Source: Caulobacteraceae bacterium (GTDB lineage: Bacteria > Pseudomonadota > Alphaproteobacteria > Caulobacterales > Caulobacteraceae). Taken from it: a stretch of DNA of 15,831 bases. The notes under the pieces are model-generated. The model had not been told where the DNA came from. It saw only the letters and a program-made list of their open reading frames with translations, and did not search any database. Below, one piece after another: positions 1-7,250 of the stretch. Numbering within the stretch: position 1 is the first letter of the stretch; the number at the start of each line of letters is the position of its first letter. The translations under genes were made by a program, and so were the position numbers. The DNA is taken from positions 1-15,831 of the forward strand of contig CANGRP010000024.1 in the NCBI GenBank assembly GCA_947456005.1, in the 5' to 3' direction.

Positions 1-769
1 CAAACAGCACCATGGGCAGGCTGAGGATCATGCCCATGGTCAGCCCGAGGGGAAAGGCTGGCATGTAGAAGTCGGGCTCGCGGACCGTCTCGACCAGGAT
101 CCGGGCCAGGCCGTAGCCGGCGAAGAAGAGGCCGGCGACCACCCCGGGTCGCGACAGGAGGCCCGCCCTGTGGGTCGCCCAGCGCAGGATCAGGAACAGG
201 ACAACGCCCTCAAGGGCGGCTTCGTAGAGCTGGCTCGGATGCCGGGGCTCGGGACCCGCGGCGGGAAAGACCATGGCCCAGGGCAGGTCGGTGGGGCGTC
301 CCCAGAGCTCGCCGTTGATGAAGTTGGCGATCCGCCCGAGGAAGAGCCCGATGGGAACCACGGCGCACACCAGGTCGCCGAGGGAGAAGAGGTCCAGGGC
401 CCGGCGACGCACGAAGATGGCGACCGCGACCAGCACGCCCAGGCAGCCGCCGTGGAAGCTCATGCCGCCGTTCCAGACCTTCAAGACCTCCAGCGGATCG
501 GCCAGCAGAATCCCCGGCGTATAGAAGAGGACATGTCCCAGCCGTCCTCCCACGATGATCCCCAGGGTGATCCACAGGACGAGGTCCTCAAGGCCTGGCT
601 TATCCACAGGCGGCGCCCGGTTCCCCCACAGGGCGGGACGGGAGAGGATCGACCCTGCGTAGCGCCAGGCGACGAGGATGCCGAAGATGTAGGCCAGGGC
701 GTACCACCGGATCGCCAGGGGCCCGATCTGGATCAGGACGGGGTCAATCTGCGGGAAGGGCAGGGCCAA
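1..769 (-). CDS. lgt: Prolipoprotein diacylglyceryl transferase, 3' end outside the window
   Basis: Lgt transfers diacylglycerol from phosphatidylglycerol to the lipobox cysteine of prolipoproteins, the first step of lipoprotein maturation in the inner membrane. Reading the minus strand gives 256 residues before the window edge; family members are usually near 270-300, so only the C-terminus is missing. Diagnostic motifs are GGMSFHGG (residues 101-108), the Lgt signature GRIANFINGELWG (145-157) and HPSQLYE (177-183), with several hydrophobic membrane segments between them. There is no suitable ATG near the N-terminus. The best start is TTG at 769-767, preceded by GGAG seven bases upstream, giving MALPFPQIDPVLIQIGPLAI, a typical Lgt beginning. 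It diverges from the UbiK-type gene. Identity is near certain; the TTG start is inferred from the ribosome binding site and family fit. Confidence 0.95.
   Translation of the reverse strand, partial: MALPFPQIDPVLIQIGPLAIRWYALAYIFGILVAWRYAGSILSRPALWGNRAPPVDKPGLEDLVLWITLGIIVGGRLGHVLFYTPGILLADPLEVLKVWNGGMSFHGGCLGVLVAVAIFVRRRALDLFSLGDLVCAVVPIGLFLGRIANFINGELWGRPTDLPWAMVFPAAGPEPRHPSQLYEAALEGVVLFLILRWATHRAGLLSRPGVVAGLFFAGYGLARILVETVREPDFYMPAFPLGLTMGMILSLPMVLF
568..608 (+). promoter_or_regulatory. Two DnaA-box-like 9-mers inside lgt
   Basis: The plus strand reads TGATCCACA at 568-576 and TTATCCACA at 600-608. The second equals the consensus high-affinity DnaA box; the first is a one-base variant. Both fall inside the lgt coding region, so codon constraint could produce them by chance. 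A third copy lies at 1104-1112. DnaA binding is inferred from the motif alone. Confidence 0.35.
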
Positions 770-851
770 GGCGTATCTCCGTGTGTCTACGGACCCCCGG
801 TCTAGCCGAGAACCCCTTCGCTTTCACCACTGATGGGCCCATATTCAGGCC

Positions 852-1106
852 ATGCAGACACAGAACCCCTTCCTTGATGAGATGGCCCGGCTGACCAACG
901 CCGCCATGGGCCTTGCGCAAAGCGCCGGCGAGGAGGCCAAGACCGCCTTCCGCGCCCAGGCCGACCGCTGGGTGGCCGAGCTGGACCTGGTCCGCCGGGA
1001 TGAGCTGGATGCCCTCCGGGCCGAGGTCGCCGCCCTGCGGGAGGAGGTCGCCGCCCTGCGCGCCGCCGCCCCGGCCGCCCCTCGCCGAAAGCCTGCGGCG
1101 AAATGA
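852..1106 (+). CDS. ubiK: UbiK/YqiC (BMFP) family accessory protein
   Basis: This encodes 84 residues. UbiK-family proteins are short trimeric coiled-coil proteins that assist the aerobic ubiquinone biosynthesis complex. The N-terminal half (NPFLDEMARLTNAAMGLAQ, residues 5-23) is the family's amphipathic helix. Residues 50-72 form an obvious heptad-like coiled coil (DELDALRAEVAALREEVAAL), followed by an Ala/Pro/Lys-rich tail. The length is close to that of E. coli UbiK (about 96). No Shine-Dalgarno sequence precedes the ATG, but TATTCA sits at 842-847, so a leaderless or near-leaderless transcript is possible. The gene diverges from lgt across an 82-bp gap. The family call is strong; the specific role in ubiquinone synthesis comes from the family and is not shown here. 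Confidence 0.85.
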   Translation: MQTQNPFLDEMARLTNAAMGLAQSAGEEAKTAFRAQADRWVAELDLVRRDELDALRAEVAALREEVAALRAAAPAAPRRKPAAK

Positions 1107-1112
1107 TCCACA
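1104..1112 (+). promoter_or_regulatory. DnaA-box-like 9-mer overlapping the ubiK stop codon
   Basis: TGATCCACA begins with the TGA stop codon of the UbiK-type gene and runs into the intergenic region in front of the YbjN gene. It is the third such 9-mer within 545 bp and lies 32 bp before a cluster of GANTC sites. Binding by DnaA is inferred. Confidence 0.35.
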
Positions 1113-1143
1113 GGTCCGGGGCCATTCACGCCTCGTAAACGGT

Positions 1144-1239
1144 GAATCCCGCTGTAGGGAATCTCCCGATCCGGATTAGCCTGCCCCTGAGAGATCGACG
1201 ATTCGAGCTCAGCGAGGAGGCTTTCCGCCCCATGGATTC
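1144..1239 (+). promoter_or_regulatory. Cluster of four GANTC (CcrM-type) methylation sites before the YbjN gene
   Basis: GAATC occurs at 1144-1148 and 1159-1163, and GATTC at 1200-1204 and 1235-1239. At this base composition a site is expected about once per 300 bp. In Caulobacterales, CcrM methylates GANTC and the GcrA/sigma-70 machinery reads it in promoters. A 6-bp inverted repeat, ATTCAC (1124-1129) and GTGAAT (1142-1147), lies at the upstream edge. A promoter for the YbjN gene in this interval is inferred. Confidence 0.4.
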
Positions 1240-1735
1240 TCTCCTGTCCGAGGACGAGGCCCTGTTCAGCCAGGACCCGCTCGACGTGGTCGAGCATGTC
1301 CTCGAGGCCGAGAACCTGCAGTTTGACAGGACGGAGCGCGGAGACGTGGCCTTCACCCTGTCCGGCGGCTGGAGGGACTTCGGCCTCTGCTTCACCTGGC
1401 GGCCTGACGTGGACTGCCTCCAGGTCAGCCTCTCCCTCGACATGTGCGCGCCCCAGGCGCTCCGGGGGCAGGTGTTCGAACTCCTGGCGGGGGTCAACGC
1501 CCGGGCCTCATTGGGCCTGTTCGAGATGCGGGACGATGGCGAGATCCTCTTCCGCTTTGGAACCCCCCTGCTGCCGGGCGAGTATCCGGGCCTGGGTCAG
1601 ACCGCCGGGATGATCGACGTAGCCATGGAGGCGGCGGAGCGCTTCTTCCCGGCCTTCGACTTTCTCATCCGATGTGGCAAATCCCCGTCTGAGGCCCTCA
1701 CCGCCTGCATGTTCGAGACCGTAGGCGCGGCCTGA
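1232..1735 (+). CDS. YbjN domain-containing protein
   Basis: This is a cytosolic protein of 167 residues with the YbjN / type III secretion chaperone-like fold; the molecular role is not established for this family. Visible features are the acidic N-terminus with DPLDVVEHVLE (15-25), alternating beta strands such as DCLQVSLSLDM (61-71) and GEILFRFG (103-110), and a C-terminal helical region (GMIDVAMEAAERFFPAFDFL, 126-145). A GTG at 1142 would add 30 residues, but it has no ribosome binding site and the extension looks unrelated to the family. The ATG at 1232 has GAGGAGG at 1214-1220 with an 11-base spacer, so it is preferred. proC follows after 30 bp, probably in the same transcript. In many Caulobacterales YbjN, proC, ubiK and lgt cluster (from memory). 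Confidence 0.82.
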   Translation: MDSLLSEDEALFSQDPLDVVEHVLEAENLQFDRTERGDVAFTLSGGWRDFGLCFTWRPDVDCLQVSLSLDMCAPQALRGQVFELLAGVNARASLGLFEMRDDGEILFRFGTPLLPGEYPGLGQTAGMIDVAMEAAERFFPAFDFLIRCGKSPSEALTACMFETVGAA

Positions 1736-1765
1736 AGCCGCCGCGAGGCGGGACCGGAGACGAGA

Positions 1766-2560
1766 ATGACCCCTGTTCTGATCCTGGGCGCCGGGCGCCT
1801 GGGCGGCGCCCTGATCGATGGCTGGAGCCGATTTGGCGGACCGGCCGGGCCTGATCTCCTCATTCTCGATCCGGCGCCCTCCGAGGCGGCCCTCTCTGCA
1901 GGCCGGGTGGGGGCCGTTCTGTCGCCGGGTCCTGCCGAGCTGGCCCGCGCAGGAACAGTCGTCCTGTCCGTCAAGCCGCAGGTCTGGCGCGAGGTCGCCG
2001 CGACGGTCTCGCACAAGCTGGCGCCCGACGCCGTGATCGTCTCTGTCGCTGCGGGAGTCCGGGCCTCGGATATCTCCGCGGCCTTCGGAGGCCGGAGGGT
2101 CGCCAGGGTCATGCCCACTACGGCCGTTGCGGTGGGAAGGGGCGTGGCCAGCCTCTTCGCCGAAGACCCGGAGGCGGCCCGCCGCGCCGCCGACCTGTTC
2201 CGACCTGTCGCGACGGTGGTCGCCCTGGCGGAGGAGGACCTGCTCCACGCCGCCACCGGCGTCTCCGGCTCGGCCCCGGCCTACTTCTACGCCTTCGTGG
2301 AGGCCTTAGAGGCCGCCGGCGTCGCCGCGGGGCTGCCGGACGACGCGGCCCGGAACCTTGCCAGGGCCACCATGATCGGCGCTGCAGCCCTGCTGGACGC
2401 CACCGGTGAGGAACCAGCCGAACTCCGGCGCCAGGTCACCTCGCCAAAGGGCACGACCGAGGCCGCGCTGGAGGTCCTGATGGGCGAAGGCGGGCTTGGG
2501 CCGCTTCTGGAAGCTGCAGTCGCCGCCGCGGCCCGTCGTTCGCGGGAACTCGGAGGTTAG
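1766..2560 (+). CDS. proC: Pyrroline-5-carboxylate reductase
   Basis: This enzyme performs the NAD(P)H-dependent reduction of 1-pyrroline-5-carboxylate to L-proline, the last step of proline synthesis, in the cytosol. The protein has 264 residues, a normal length. The Rossmann nucleotide-binding motif LILGAGRLGGALI is at 5-17, the SVKPQ loop at 68-72, and the C-terminal P5CR signature (GVSGSAPAYFYAFVEAL) at 165-181, followed by the dimerisation helices and TSPKGTTEAAL (225-235). The usual MPNTP loop is RVMPTTA here (114-120), so the Asn and Pro are replaced. The conserved SPGGTT motif reads SPKGTT. These look like lineage variants, since the rest is intact. The 3' end overlaps the convergent DUF2147 gene by 4 bp. 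Confidence 0.95.
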   Translation: MTPVLILGAGRLGGALIDGWSRFGGPAGPDLLILDPAPSEAALSAGRVGAVLSPGPAELARAGTVVLSVKPQVWREVAATVSHKLAPDAVIVSVAAGVRASDISAAFGGRRVARVMPTTAVAVGRGVASLFAEDPEAARRAADLFRPVATVVALAEEDLLHAATGVSGSAPAYFYAFVEALEAAGVAAGLPDDAARNLARATMIGAAALLDATGEEPAELRRQVTSPKGTTEAALEVLMGEGGLGPLLEAAVAAAARRSRELGG

Positions 2561-2991
2561 TCCGCCTGGGTCCAGGTCTGGCTCTGGCAGATGACCGTGA
2601 CGCACCCTTCGACCTTGAGCACTCCTCCGCCCGAAAGGCTGAGTTTTGAATCGTAGGTCCTTCCCGTGTTCGGGTCATAGATCTTGCCGCCGCCCCAGCG
2701 TCCTGGTCCGGTGGGCTTGAAGTCCCGAAGGATCTGGAGCCCCAGGATCGGGCGGTTTCGCAGGGCGGGGTTCGGATTGGCCTCGTCACGCGCCTCGGAG
2801 GCCGGCTTTCCGTCCTGGCCCCGGCCCGCGATGATGACTCCGCACAGCTTGTCACCGCAGGGGGCGATGCGGACCTTCCCCTGTTTGCCCTGAGTGTACC
2901 AGACGCCGACCGGAGAGGCGCTGGCGAGGGCCGCGCTGGCGGAGAAAGCCAGGGCGAGGCTGGCGAAGACTGCGATACTGGAAGGGGTCAT
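2557..2991 (-). CDS. Exported DUF2147 domain protein
   Basis: The predicted protein has 144 residues: a Sec signal peptide (MTPSSIAVFASLALAFSASA, cleavage near residue 23-25) and a mature DUF2147 domain that should reside in the periplasm. Family marks are GVWYT (29-33), the cysteine pair C45/C50 in APCGDKLCG, a second pair C130/C135, GGKIYDPNTGRTYDSKL (101-117) and the terminal SQTW. The domain is a small beta-barrel of unknown function. A longer start at 3024 is open, but ATG 2991 has GGAG five bases upstream and directly begins the signal peptide. It lies 44 bp downstream of the histidine kinase on the same strand with no clear terminator between, so it may be co-transcribed with the two-component system. 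Confidence 0.85.
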   Translation of the reverse strand: MTPSSIAVFASLALAFSASAALASASPVGVWYTQGKQGKVRIAPCGDKLCGVIIAGRGQDGKPASEARDEANPNPALRNRPILGLQILRDFKPTGPGRWGGGKIYDPNTGRTYDSKLSLSGGGVLKVEGCVTVICQSQTWTQAD

Positions 2992-3035
2992 GGGAGCTCC
3001 GGTCTGGTGGGATCTTGGTAACATCGGCTCTTCCC

Positions 3036-4397
3036 CTAGGTCAATTTTCCGCCGCCTGGCAGCCTGAGGACCGCGCGCAGGCCGCCGAGGGGTGAGTCCT
3101 CCAGCCGGACGTCCCCGCCGTGGCTGCGGGCGGCGTCCCGGGCGATGGCCAGGCCCAGCCCGACTCCCTTGGTGTTCTGGTTCCGGGACTCATCGAGGCG
3201 GTTGAAGGCCCGGAAGGCTTCTTCACGGCGTTCGGGGGGGATGCCCGGGCCATCGTCGTCGACCCGGATGGTGATCCCCGAAGCTGTGACCTCGACCTCC
3301 ACCCCGACCTCCTGGCCATGGACGACGGCATTGCCGATCAGGTTGGCGAAGGCGCGCTTCAGGCCGCTGCGCCGGCCTCGGAATGGAACCTCGGCGGGCG
3401 CCGCGACCGCCACCTTCGCGCCGGTCCGTCGTGCGCCCTCGGCGGCTTCCCGGACCAGAGCCGCGATGTCCAGGTCGACCGCCTGCTCTCCCCCCTCCCC
3501 GCGGGCGAAGGCCAGGTACTCATCGATCATGTGCTCCATCTCAATGAGGTCCTGCTTCATGGCCTGTGTGGCCGGACCGGGTTCGGCAAGGGCGAGTTCA
3601 AGGCGCAGCCGGGTCAGGGGCGTGCGCAGGTCGTGGCTGACCGAGGCCAACAGGGCCGTCCTCTGCTCGATTTGCCGCTGGATACGAGCCTTCATGGCCA
3701 GGAAGGCCTGGGCGGCCTGGCGCACCTCGCGGGCGCCGTGAGGCTTGAACGCCGGGGCGTCCCGGCCCCGACCGAAGTCGTCCGCCGCCTGGGCGAGGCG
3801 CTCGATGGCCCGGACCTGGTTGCGGATGAACAGAAGGGAGACCCCTGTGAGGATCAGGGTCGCCGCCGCCATCCAGCTCAGGAAGATCAGGCCCTGGGTG
3901 GCCACGGCGCGCTCCTTGGGCGCCAGGACCCTGAGGACCCCACCGCGGACCTGTACGCGGATGTCCACATAGGCCGGGTAGCGGGTGGTGTCGAACCAGA
4001 CGGGGGCGTCGATCCGCGCCGACAGGGCCTGCCGGAGCGCGGAGTCCACCGCCACCAGGGCGTTCCGGCGGCGGGTTTCCGGCAGGGGCCGGTCCGGCTG
4101 GAAGGCGATGGACAGGCTCATGGACCGCTCCGCGCGGCCCGCCGTCCGCGCAAGGCCAGCAGGGGTCGGATCATCCTCGTAGCTTTCCAGGGCCCAGGCG
4201 ATGTCGCCGGCCAGGCCTTCCGACAGCCTCATGGTCACCGTCCGCCAGTGGGCGTCGAAGAAGACCCAGGCTACCGCCAGCTGCATGAGGGCGACGGGCA
4301 GGACGATGATCAGAAAGGTTCGCCCGTAGAGCGTCGTCGGCAGGCTGCGCTTGATCAGCCGCCGCCAGGCGTCCGGGGCCGGACCGAAGCGGCGCAT
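3036..4397 (-). CDS. EnvZ-type sensor histidine kinase
   Basis: This is an inner-membrane sensor kinase of 453 residues. TM1 spans about 27-48, a periplasmic sensor of about 120 residues follows, TM2 spans about 170-191, and a HAMP linker about 192-244. The dimerisation and phosphotransfer helix carries SVSHDLRTPLTRLRLEL with the phospho-accepting H255. The HATPase_c domain has the N-box NLIGNAVVHG (352-361), G1 DDDGPGIP (380-387) and G2 GVGLGLAI (411-418). All catalytic motifs are intact. The H-box sequence is closest in style to EnvZ. Its start overlaps the stop of the response regulator (TGATG), a sign of translational coupling and of cognate partners. The stimulus cannot be read from the sequence. 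Confidence 0.93.
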   Translation of the reverse strand: MRRFGPAPDAWRRLIKRSLPTTLYGRTFLIIVLPVALMQLAVAWVFFDAHWRTVTMRLSEGLAGDIAWALESYEDDPTPAGLARTAGRAERSMSLSIAFQPDRPLPETRRRNALVAVDSALRQALSARIDAPVWFDTTRYPAYVDIRVQVRGGVLRVLAPKERAVATQGLIFLSWMAAATLILTGVSLLFIRNQVRAIERLAQAADDFGRGRDAPAFKPHGAREVRQAAQAFLAMKARIQRQIEQRTALLASVSHDLRTPLTRLRLELALAEPGPATQAMKQDLIEMEHMIDEYLAFARGEGGEQAVDLDIAALVREAAEGARRTGAKVAVAAPAEVPFRGRRSGLKRAFANLIGNAVVHGQEVGVEVEVTASGITIRVDDDGPGIPPERREEAFRAFNRLDESRNQNTKGVGLGLAIARDAARSHGGDVRLEDSPLGGLRAVLRLPGGGKLT

Positions 4398-5104
4398 CAG
4401 TCGGGCGCCAGCAGGTAGCCGATCCCACGCACCGTCTGGAGGTAGCGCGGGGAGCGCGGGTCGGTCTCGATCTTGCGTCTCAGGCGGGTGACCTGGATGT
4501 CGATCGCCCGGCCGGAGGGGTCGACATCAGCCTGGATGAGGTCGCGGCGCTCGACGGGTTCATGCGGGCTCCGGGCGAGCCTCCGCAGCAGGCTGACCTC
4601 CGCTTCGGTAAGCCGGACGGGACGCCCGTCGCGGACCAGTTCGCCCCGGCCCGGATCAAACACGCAAGGCCCCAGGCTCAGGCCCGATCCTCCGTTCGCC
4701 GGCTCCTCCGCGGCCCGCCTGAGGATGGCCTCAACCCGCAGGACCAGCTCCTCGGGCTCAAAGGGTTTGGCCAGATAGTCGTCCGCACCGCGTCGCAGGC
4801 CCTCTATCCGATCCCCCGGCTCACTTCGGGCGGTCAGCATCAGGACGGGGAGCCTGCCCGCGAGGCCGGGTCGGCTCCTCAGCCAGGCGACAAGGGACAG
4901 GCCGTCCTCCCCGGGCATCATCACGTCCAGGACGGCCAGGTCGAAATCCAGCGCATCAATGAGCCGCCGGGCCGGCTCCGCCCCTGAAGCGGCGGTGACC
5001 CGGAAGCCGGACCGGGTCAGGAAGGTCCTGAGCAGTTCCCGGATCCGGTCGTCGTCATCAACCACCAGGAGGTGGCGCGCGTGGGAGGGCGGCCGAGACT
5101 TCAC
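4397..5104 (-). CDS. OmpR/PhoB-family response regulator
   Basis: The protein has 235 residues. The receiver domain (about 10-127) has the acidic cluster DDDD at 16-19, phospho-acceptor D60 in LDVMMPGEDG, switch residue T91 and K113 in LAKPFEP. The C-terminal winged-helix DNA-binding domain (about 140-235) has the recognition-helix region RAIDIQVTRLRRKIE (199-213) and the final hairpin VRGIGYLLAPD. It should act as a phosphorylation-dependent transcription factor for the adjacent kinase. It diverges from the aminotransferase gene across 94 bp, so the interval could carry promoters for both directions. The targets are unknown. The exported DUF2147 gene at the end of the presumed operon hints at envelope-related control, which is inference. 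Confidence 0.93.
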   Translation of the reverse strand: MKSRPPSHARHLLVVDDDDRIRELLRTFLTRSGFRVTAASGAEPARRLIDALDFDLAVLDVMMPGEDGLSLVAWLRSRPGLAGRLPVLMLTARSEPGDRIEGLRRGADDYLAKPFEPEELVLRVEAILRRAAEEPANGGSGLSLGPCVFDPGRGELVRDGRPVRLTEAEVSLLRRLARSPHEPVERRDLIQADVDPSGRAIDIQVTRLRRKIETDPRSPRYLQTVRGIGYLLAPD

Positions 5105-5139
5105 AACTCAGGGCTCCCGGGCTTGGGCGGGTTAGGGCA

Positions 5140-5187
5140 TTGACGCCGGACCTTCCCGGGGCTGTAAGAGACTGCCTGCAAAAGGAG
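5140..5187 (+). promoter_or_regulatory. Sigma-70-type promoter and ribosome binding site of the aminotransferase gene
   Basis: TTGACG (5140-5145) and TGTAAG (5163-5168) are separated by 17 bases, a good housekeeping promoter spacing. AAAGGAG (5181-5187) follows as ribosome binding site, 11 bases before the ATG at 5199. The -35 match is strong, the -10 moderate. Confidence 0.5.
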
Positions 5188-5198
5188 AACCACTTCCA

Positions 5199-6077
5199 AT
5201 GTCAATCGTTCCCTTTGACGACCGCGACGGATGGATCTGGCTGGACGGCCAGTTTACGCCCTGGCGCGAGGCGAAGGTGCACGTACTGACGCACGGCCTC
5301 CATTACGCCTCCGCCGTGTTCGAAGGCGAACGCATGTACGGCGGGGAGATCTTCAAGCTGCGCGAGCATACCGAACGGCTGTTCAAGTCGGCGGAAATCC
5401 TGGATTTCGAGATCCCGTTCACGGTGGACGAGATCGACCAGGCCTGCAAGGACGCTTGCGCCCGTAACGGGCTGGAAGACGCCTACATCCGGCCGATCGC
5501 CTGGCGGGGCTCCGAGATGATCGGGGTCTCGGCCCAGAACACCCAGATCCACGTCGCCGTGGCCGTCTGGGACTGGCCGTCCTACTTCTCTCCCGAGCAG
5601 AAGGCCAAGGGCATTCGCCTGTGCTGGGCCAAGTACAAGCGTCCGTCGCCCGAAACCGAACCGGTGCACGCCAAGGCCACGGGCCTGTACATGATCTGCA
5701 CCCTGTCCAAGCACGCCGCCGAGAAGGCCGGCTACACCGACGCCATGATGCTCGACTATCGCGGGTATGTGGCCGAGAGCACGGGCTCCAACGTCTTCTT
5801 CGTCCAGGATGGGGCGCTGATCACCCCGACGCCCGATTGCTTCCTGAACGGCCTGACCCGGCAGACCGTCATCGCCCTGGCGCGCGCCAAGGGTTTTGAC
5901 GTGATTGAGCGTCACATCCGGCCGGAAGAGCTGTCCGGATTCTCGGAGTGCTTCGTCGTGGGCTCCGCAGCAGAAGTGACGCCCGTGGCCGAGATCGGCG
6001 AGTACGTCTTCAAGCCGGGCAACATCTCCCTCAGCCTGATGGAAGACTACGCCCGGCTGGTGCGGCGCCAGGCCTGA
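5199..6077 (+). CDS. ilvE: Branched-chain amino acid aminotransferase (class IV PLP enzyme)
   Basis: This enzyme transfers amino groups between glutamate and the 2-keto acids of leucine, isoleucine and valine, the last step of their synthesis and the first of their breakdown. The protein has 292 residues. The N-terminal domain contains HVLTHGLHYASAVFEGERMY (28-47). The PLP-binding lysine is K159 in EPVHAKATGLYM, and the motif YVAESTGSNVFFV (190-202) carries the PLP-nitrogen-binding glutamate E193. LNGLTRQTVIALA (216-228) and the C-terminal SECFVVGSAAEVTPV (249-263) complete the family pattern. Length and motif spacing match E. coli IlvE closely. It is a single gene with its own promoter, convergent with the DUF2336 gene after only 6 bp. 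D-amino acid aminotransferase is a relative but fits less well. Confidence 0.93.
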   Translation: MSIVPFDDRDGWIWLDGQFTPWREAKVHVLTHGLHYASAVFEGERMYGGEIFKLREHTERLFKSAEILDFEIPFTVDEIDQACKDACARNGLEDAYIRPIAWRGSEMIGVSAQNTQIHVAVAVWDWPSYFSPEQKAKGIRLCWAKYKRPSPETEPVHAKATGLYMICTLSKHAAEKAGYTDAMMLDYRGYVAESTGSNVFFVQDGALITPTPDCFLNGLTRQTVIALARAKGFDVIERHIRPEELSGFSECFVVGSAAEVTPVAEIGEYVFKPGNISLSLMEDYARLVRRQA

Positions 6078-6083
6078 GCCTGG

Positions 6084-7223
6084 TCAGGGCCGCGGGCCGT
6101 TCCAGAATCTCACGGTCCGTTTCGCGACCTCCCGGGTGAGGGCCTCGTAGATTTCGCCGTACTCACGGGCGCGTCCCATGGGATTGTTTTCGCGTCCGAG
6201 CACCAGGACCGAAAGGGTGATGAAGATCGCCCGGTCGAAGCCAGCCGCCTTGCAGATGATCGACAGGGCGTCCAGCTCCCTGCGTTCATGGATGGTGCGG
6301 GCGGTCTCGAATTCCACGCCGGCCAGGCGCGAGATCGCGATCAGGTAGGCCGTGGTGTCGCCGCTTCGAAGGAAGCCGACGAGGGAGCCGGGGCTGATGA
6401 CGCCGCGGATCTCGGCCGCCTTGACCGTCTTCTGCGCTCTCGCGAAATCGTCGGGAAGGGGCTTCTTTCGAGCTTCGACCCGACTGCGGCTCTGCCGGAG
6501 CACATCATCGAGTTCTTCCGGCTTGATCTGGGCGTTTCGCTGGAGGATCGCGCTGCGCATGCGCGACTCCACCACGAAGTACATTTCGTTCAGCAGGTCC
6601 AACGGCAGCTTGGCGTAGCGGACGACGGCGCCCTGAAGGGCGGGGTGTTCCAGCGCCCGGTCCACCAGGCGCTCATGGGCCTCCCGCGAGAGGTTCGCGG
6701 AGGCATTGGCGAGCAGGACCTCAAGAGTGCTCTCTTCCGCCCGTTCGAGGATCAGGTCCGAGACGCTCGACGGGAGGTTCGACCTCCGGGAGATGGCCTT
6801 CAGGTGAGCCTCGCTCCGGGTCCTGGCCACCTCGATCAGGTCCGCCTCTGTGACGGCGCGCGAGAGTTGCAGGATCGGACTGGCCACGTCGATCTTCTCG
6901 TCGAGGGCCAGGGAGCGGATCAGGCCCGCAGGCGGGTTTCTCGCCAGGGCCATCCGGTTGGCGAGCTCGGCCCGCACCTTGCTTTCCATCTCCAGGGCCA
7001 ACTGGCTCAGGACGTCGTCGAACAAGCCCAGCTCGGGATCATCCGGCCGAGGGCTGAACTGGAAATACATGTCCGCCACCCGGTGCATGAGTTCACGCCG
7101 GCGCTCCCCGGACTTCTCCCGGGCCAGATCCATCAGCTGTGCGGCGCTTTGCTTCATGCGCGGGGTACTCTCGGCGGGCGGTTCTGCAGTCTTCAACGGG
7201 AGGTTGTCCCGCAGACCGTACAC
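6084..7223 (-). CDS. DUF2336 domain-containing protein
   Basis: This is a soluble, almost entirely alpha-helical protein of 379 residues of a family common in Caulobacterales and related alphaproteobacteria; the function is unknown. HEAT-like helical pairs run through the middle (for example SLALDEKIDVASPILQLSRA and the helices after LPSSVSDLIL). The C-terminal part (about 255-370, with GSLVGFLRSGDTTAYLIAIS) is the most DUF2336-like. No signal peptide or membrane segment is seen. The start is GTG at 7223; an ATG at 7157 (MKQSAAQLMDLAREKSG) is a serious alternative because neither has a good ribosome binding site. The upstream neighbour is the displaced permease 3' end, stop at 7251. So before the cassette arrived this gene probably lay 27 bp downstream of the ABC importer operon. 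Confidence 0.8.
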   Translation of the reverse strand: MYGLRDNLPLKTAEPPAESTPRMKQSAAQLMDLAREKSGERRRELMHRVADMYFQFSPRPDDPELGLFDDVLSQLALEMESKVRAELANRMALARNPPAGLIRSLALDEKIDVASPILQLSRAVTEADLIEVARTRSEAHLKAISRRSNLPSSVSDLILERAEESTLEVLLANASANLSREAHERLVDRALEHPALQGAVVRYAKLPLDLLNEMYFVVESRMRSAILQRNAQIKPEELDDVLRQSRSRVEARKKPLPDDFARAQKTVKAAEIRGVISPGSLVGFLRSGDTTAYLIAISRLAGVEFETARTIHERRELDALSIICKAAGFDRAIFITLSVLVLGRENNPMGRAREYGEIYEALTREVAKRTVRFWNGPRP

Positions 7224-7250
7224 CCTACCGATTGCGCTGTTAACCGGGGC

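Noticed and set aside
3120..4418. 432-codon open frame on the plus strand
   Set aside because: It is antisense to the histidine kinase, whose motifs are all intact; the translation is rich in Gly, Gln, Arg and Pro with no domain, as expected from GC-rich codon bias.
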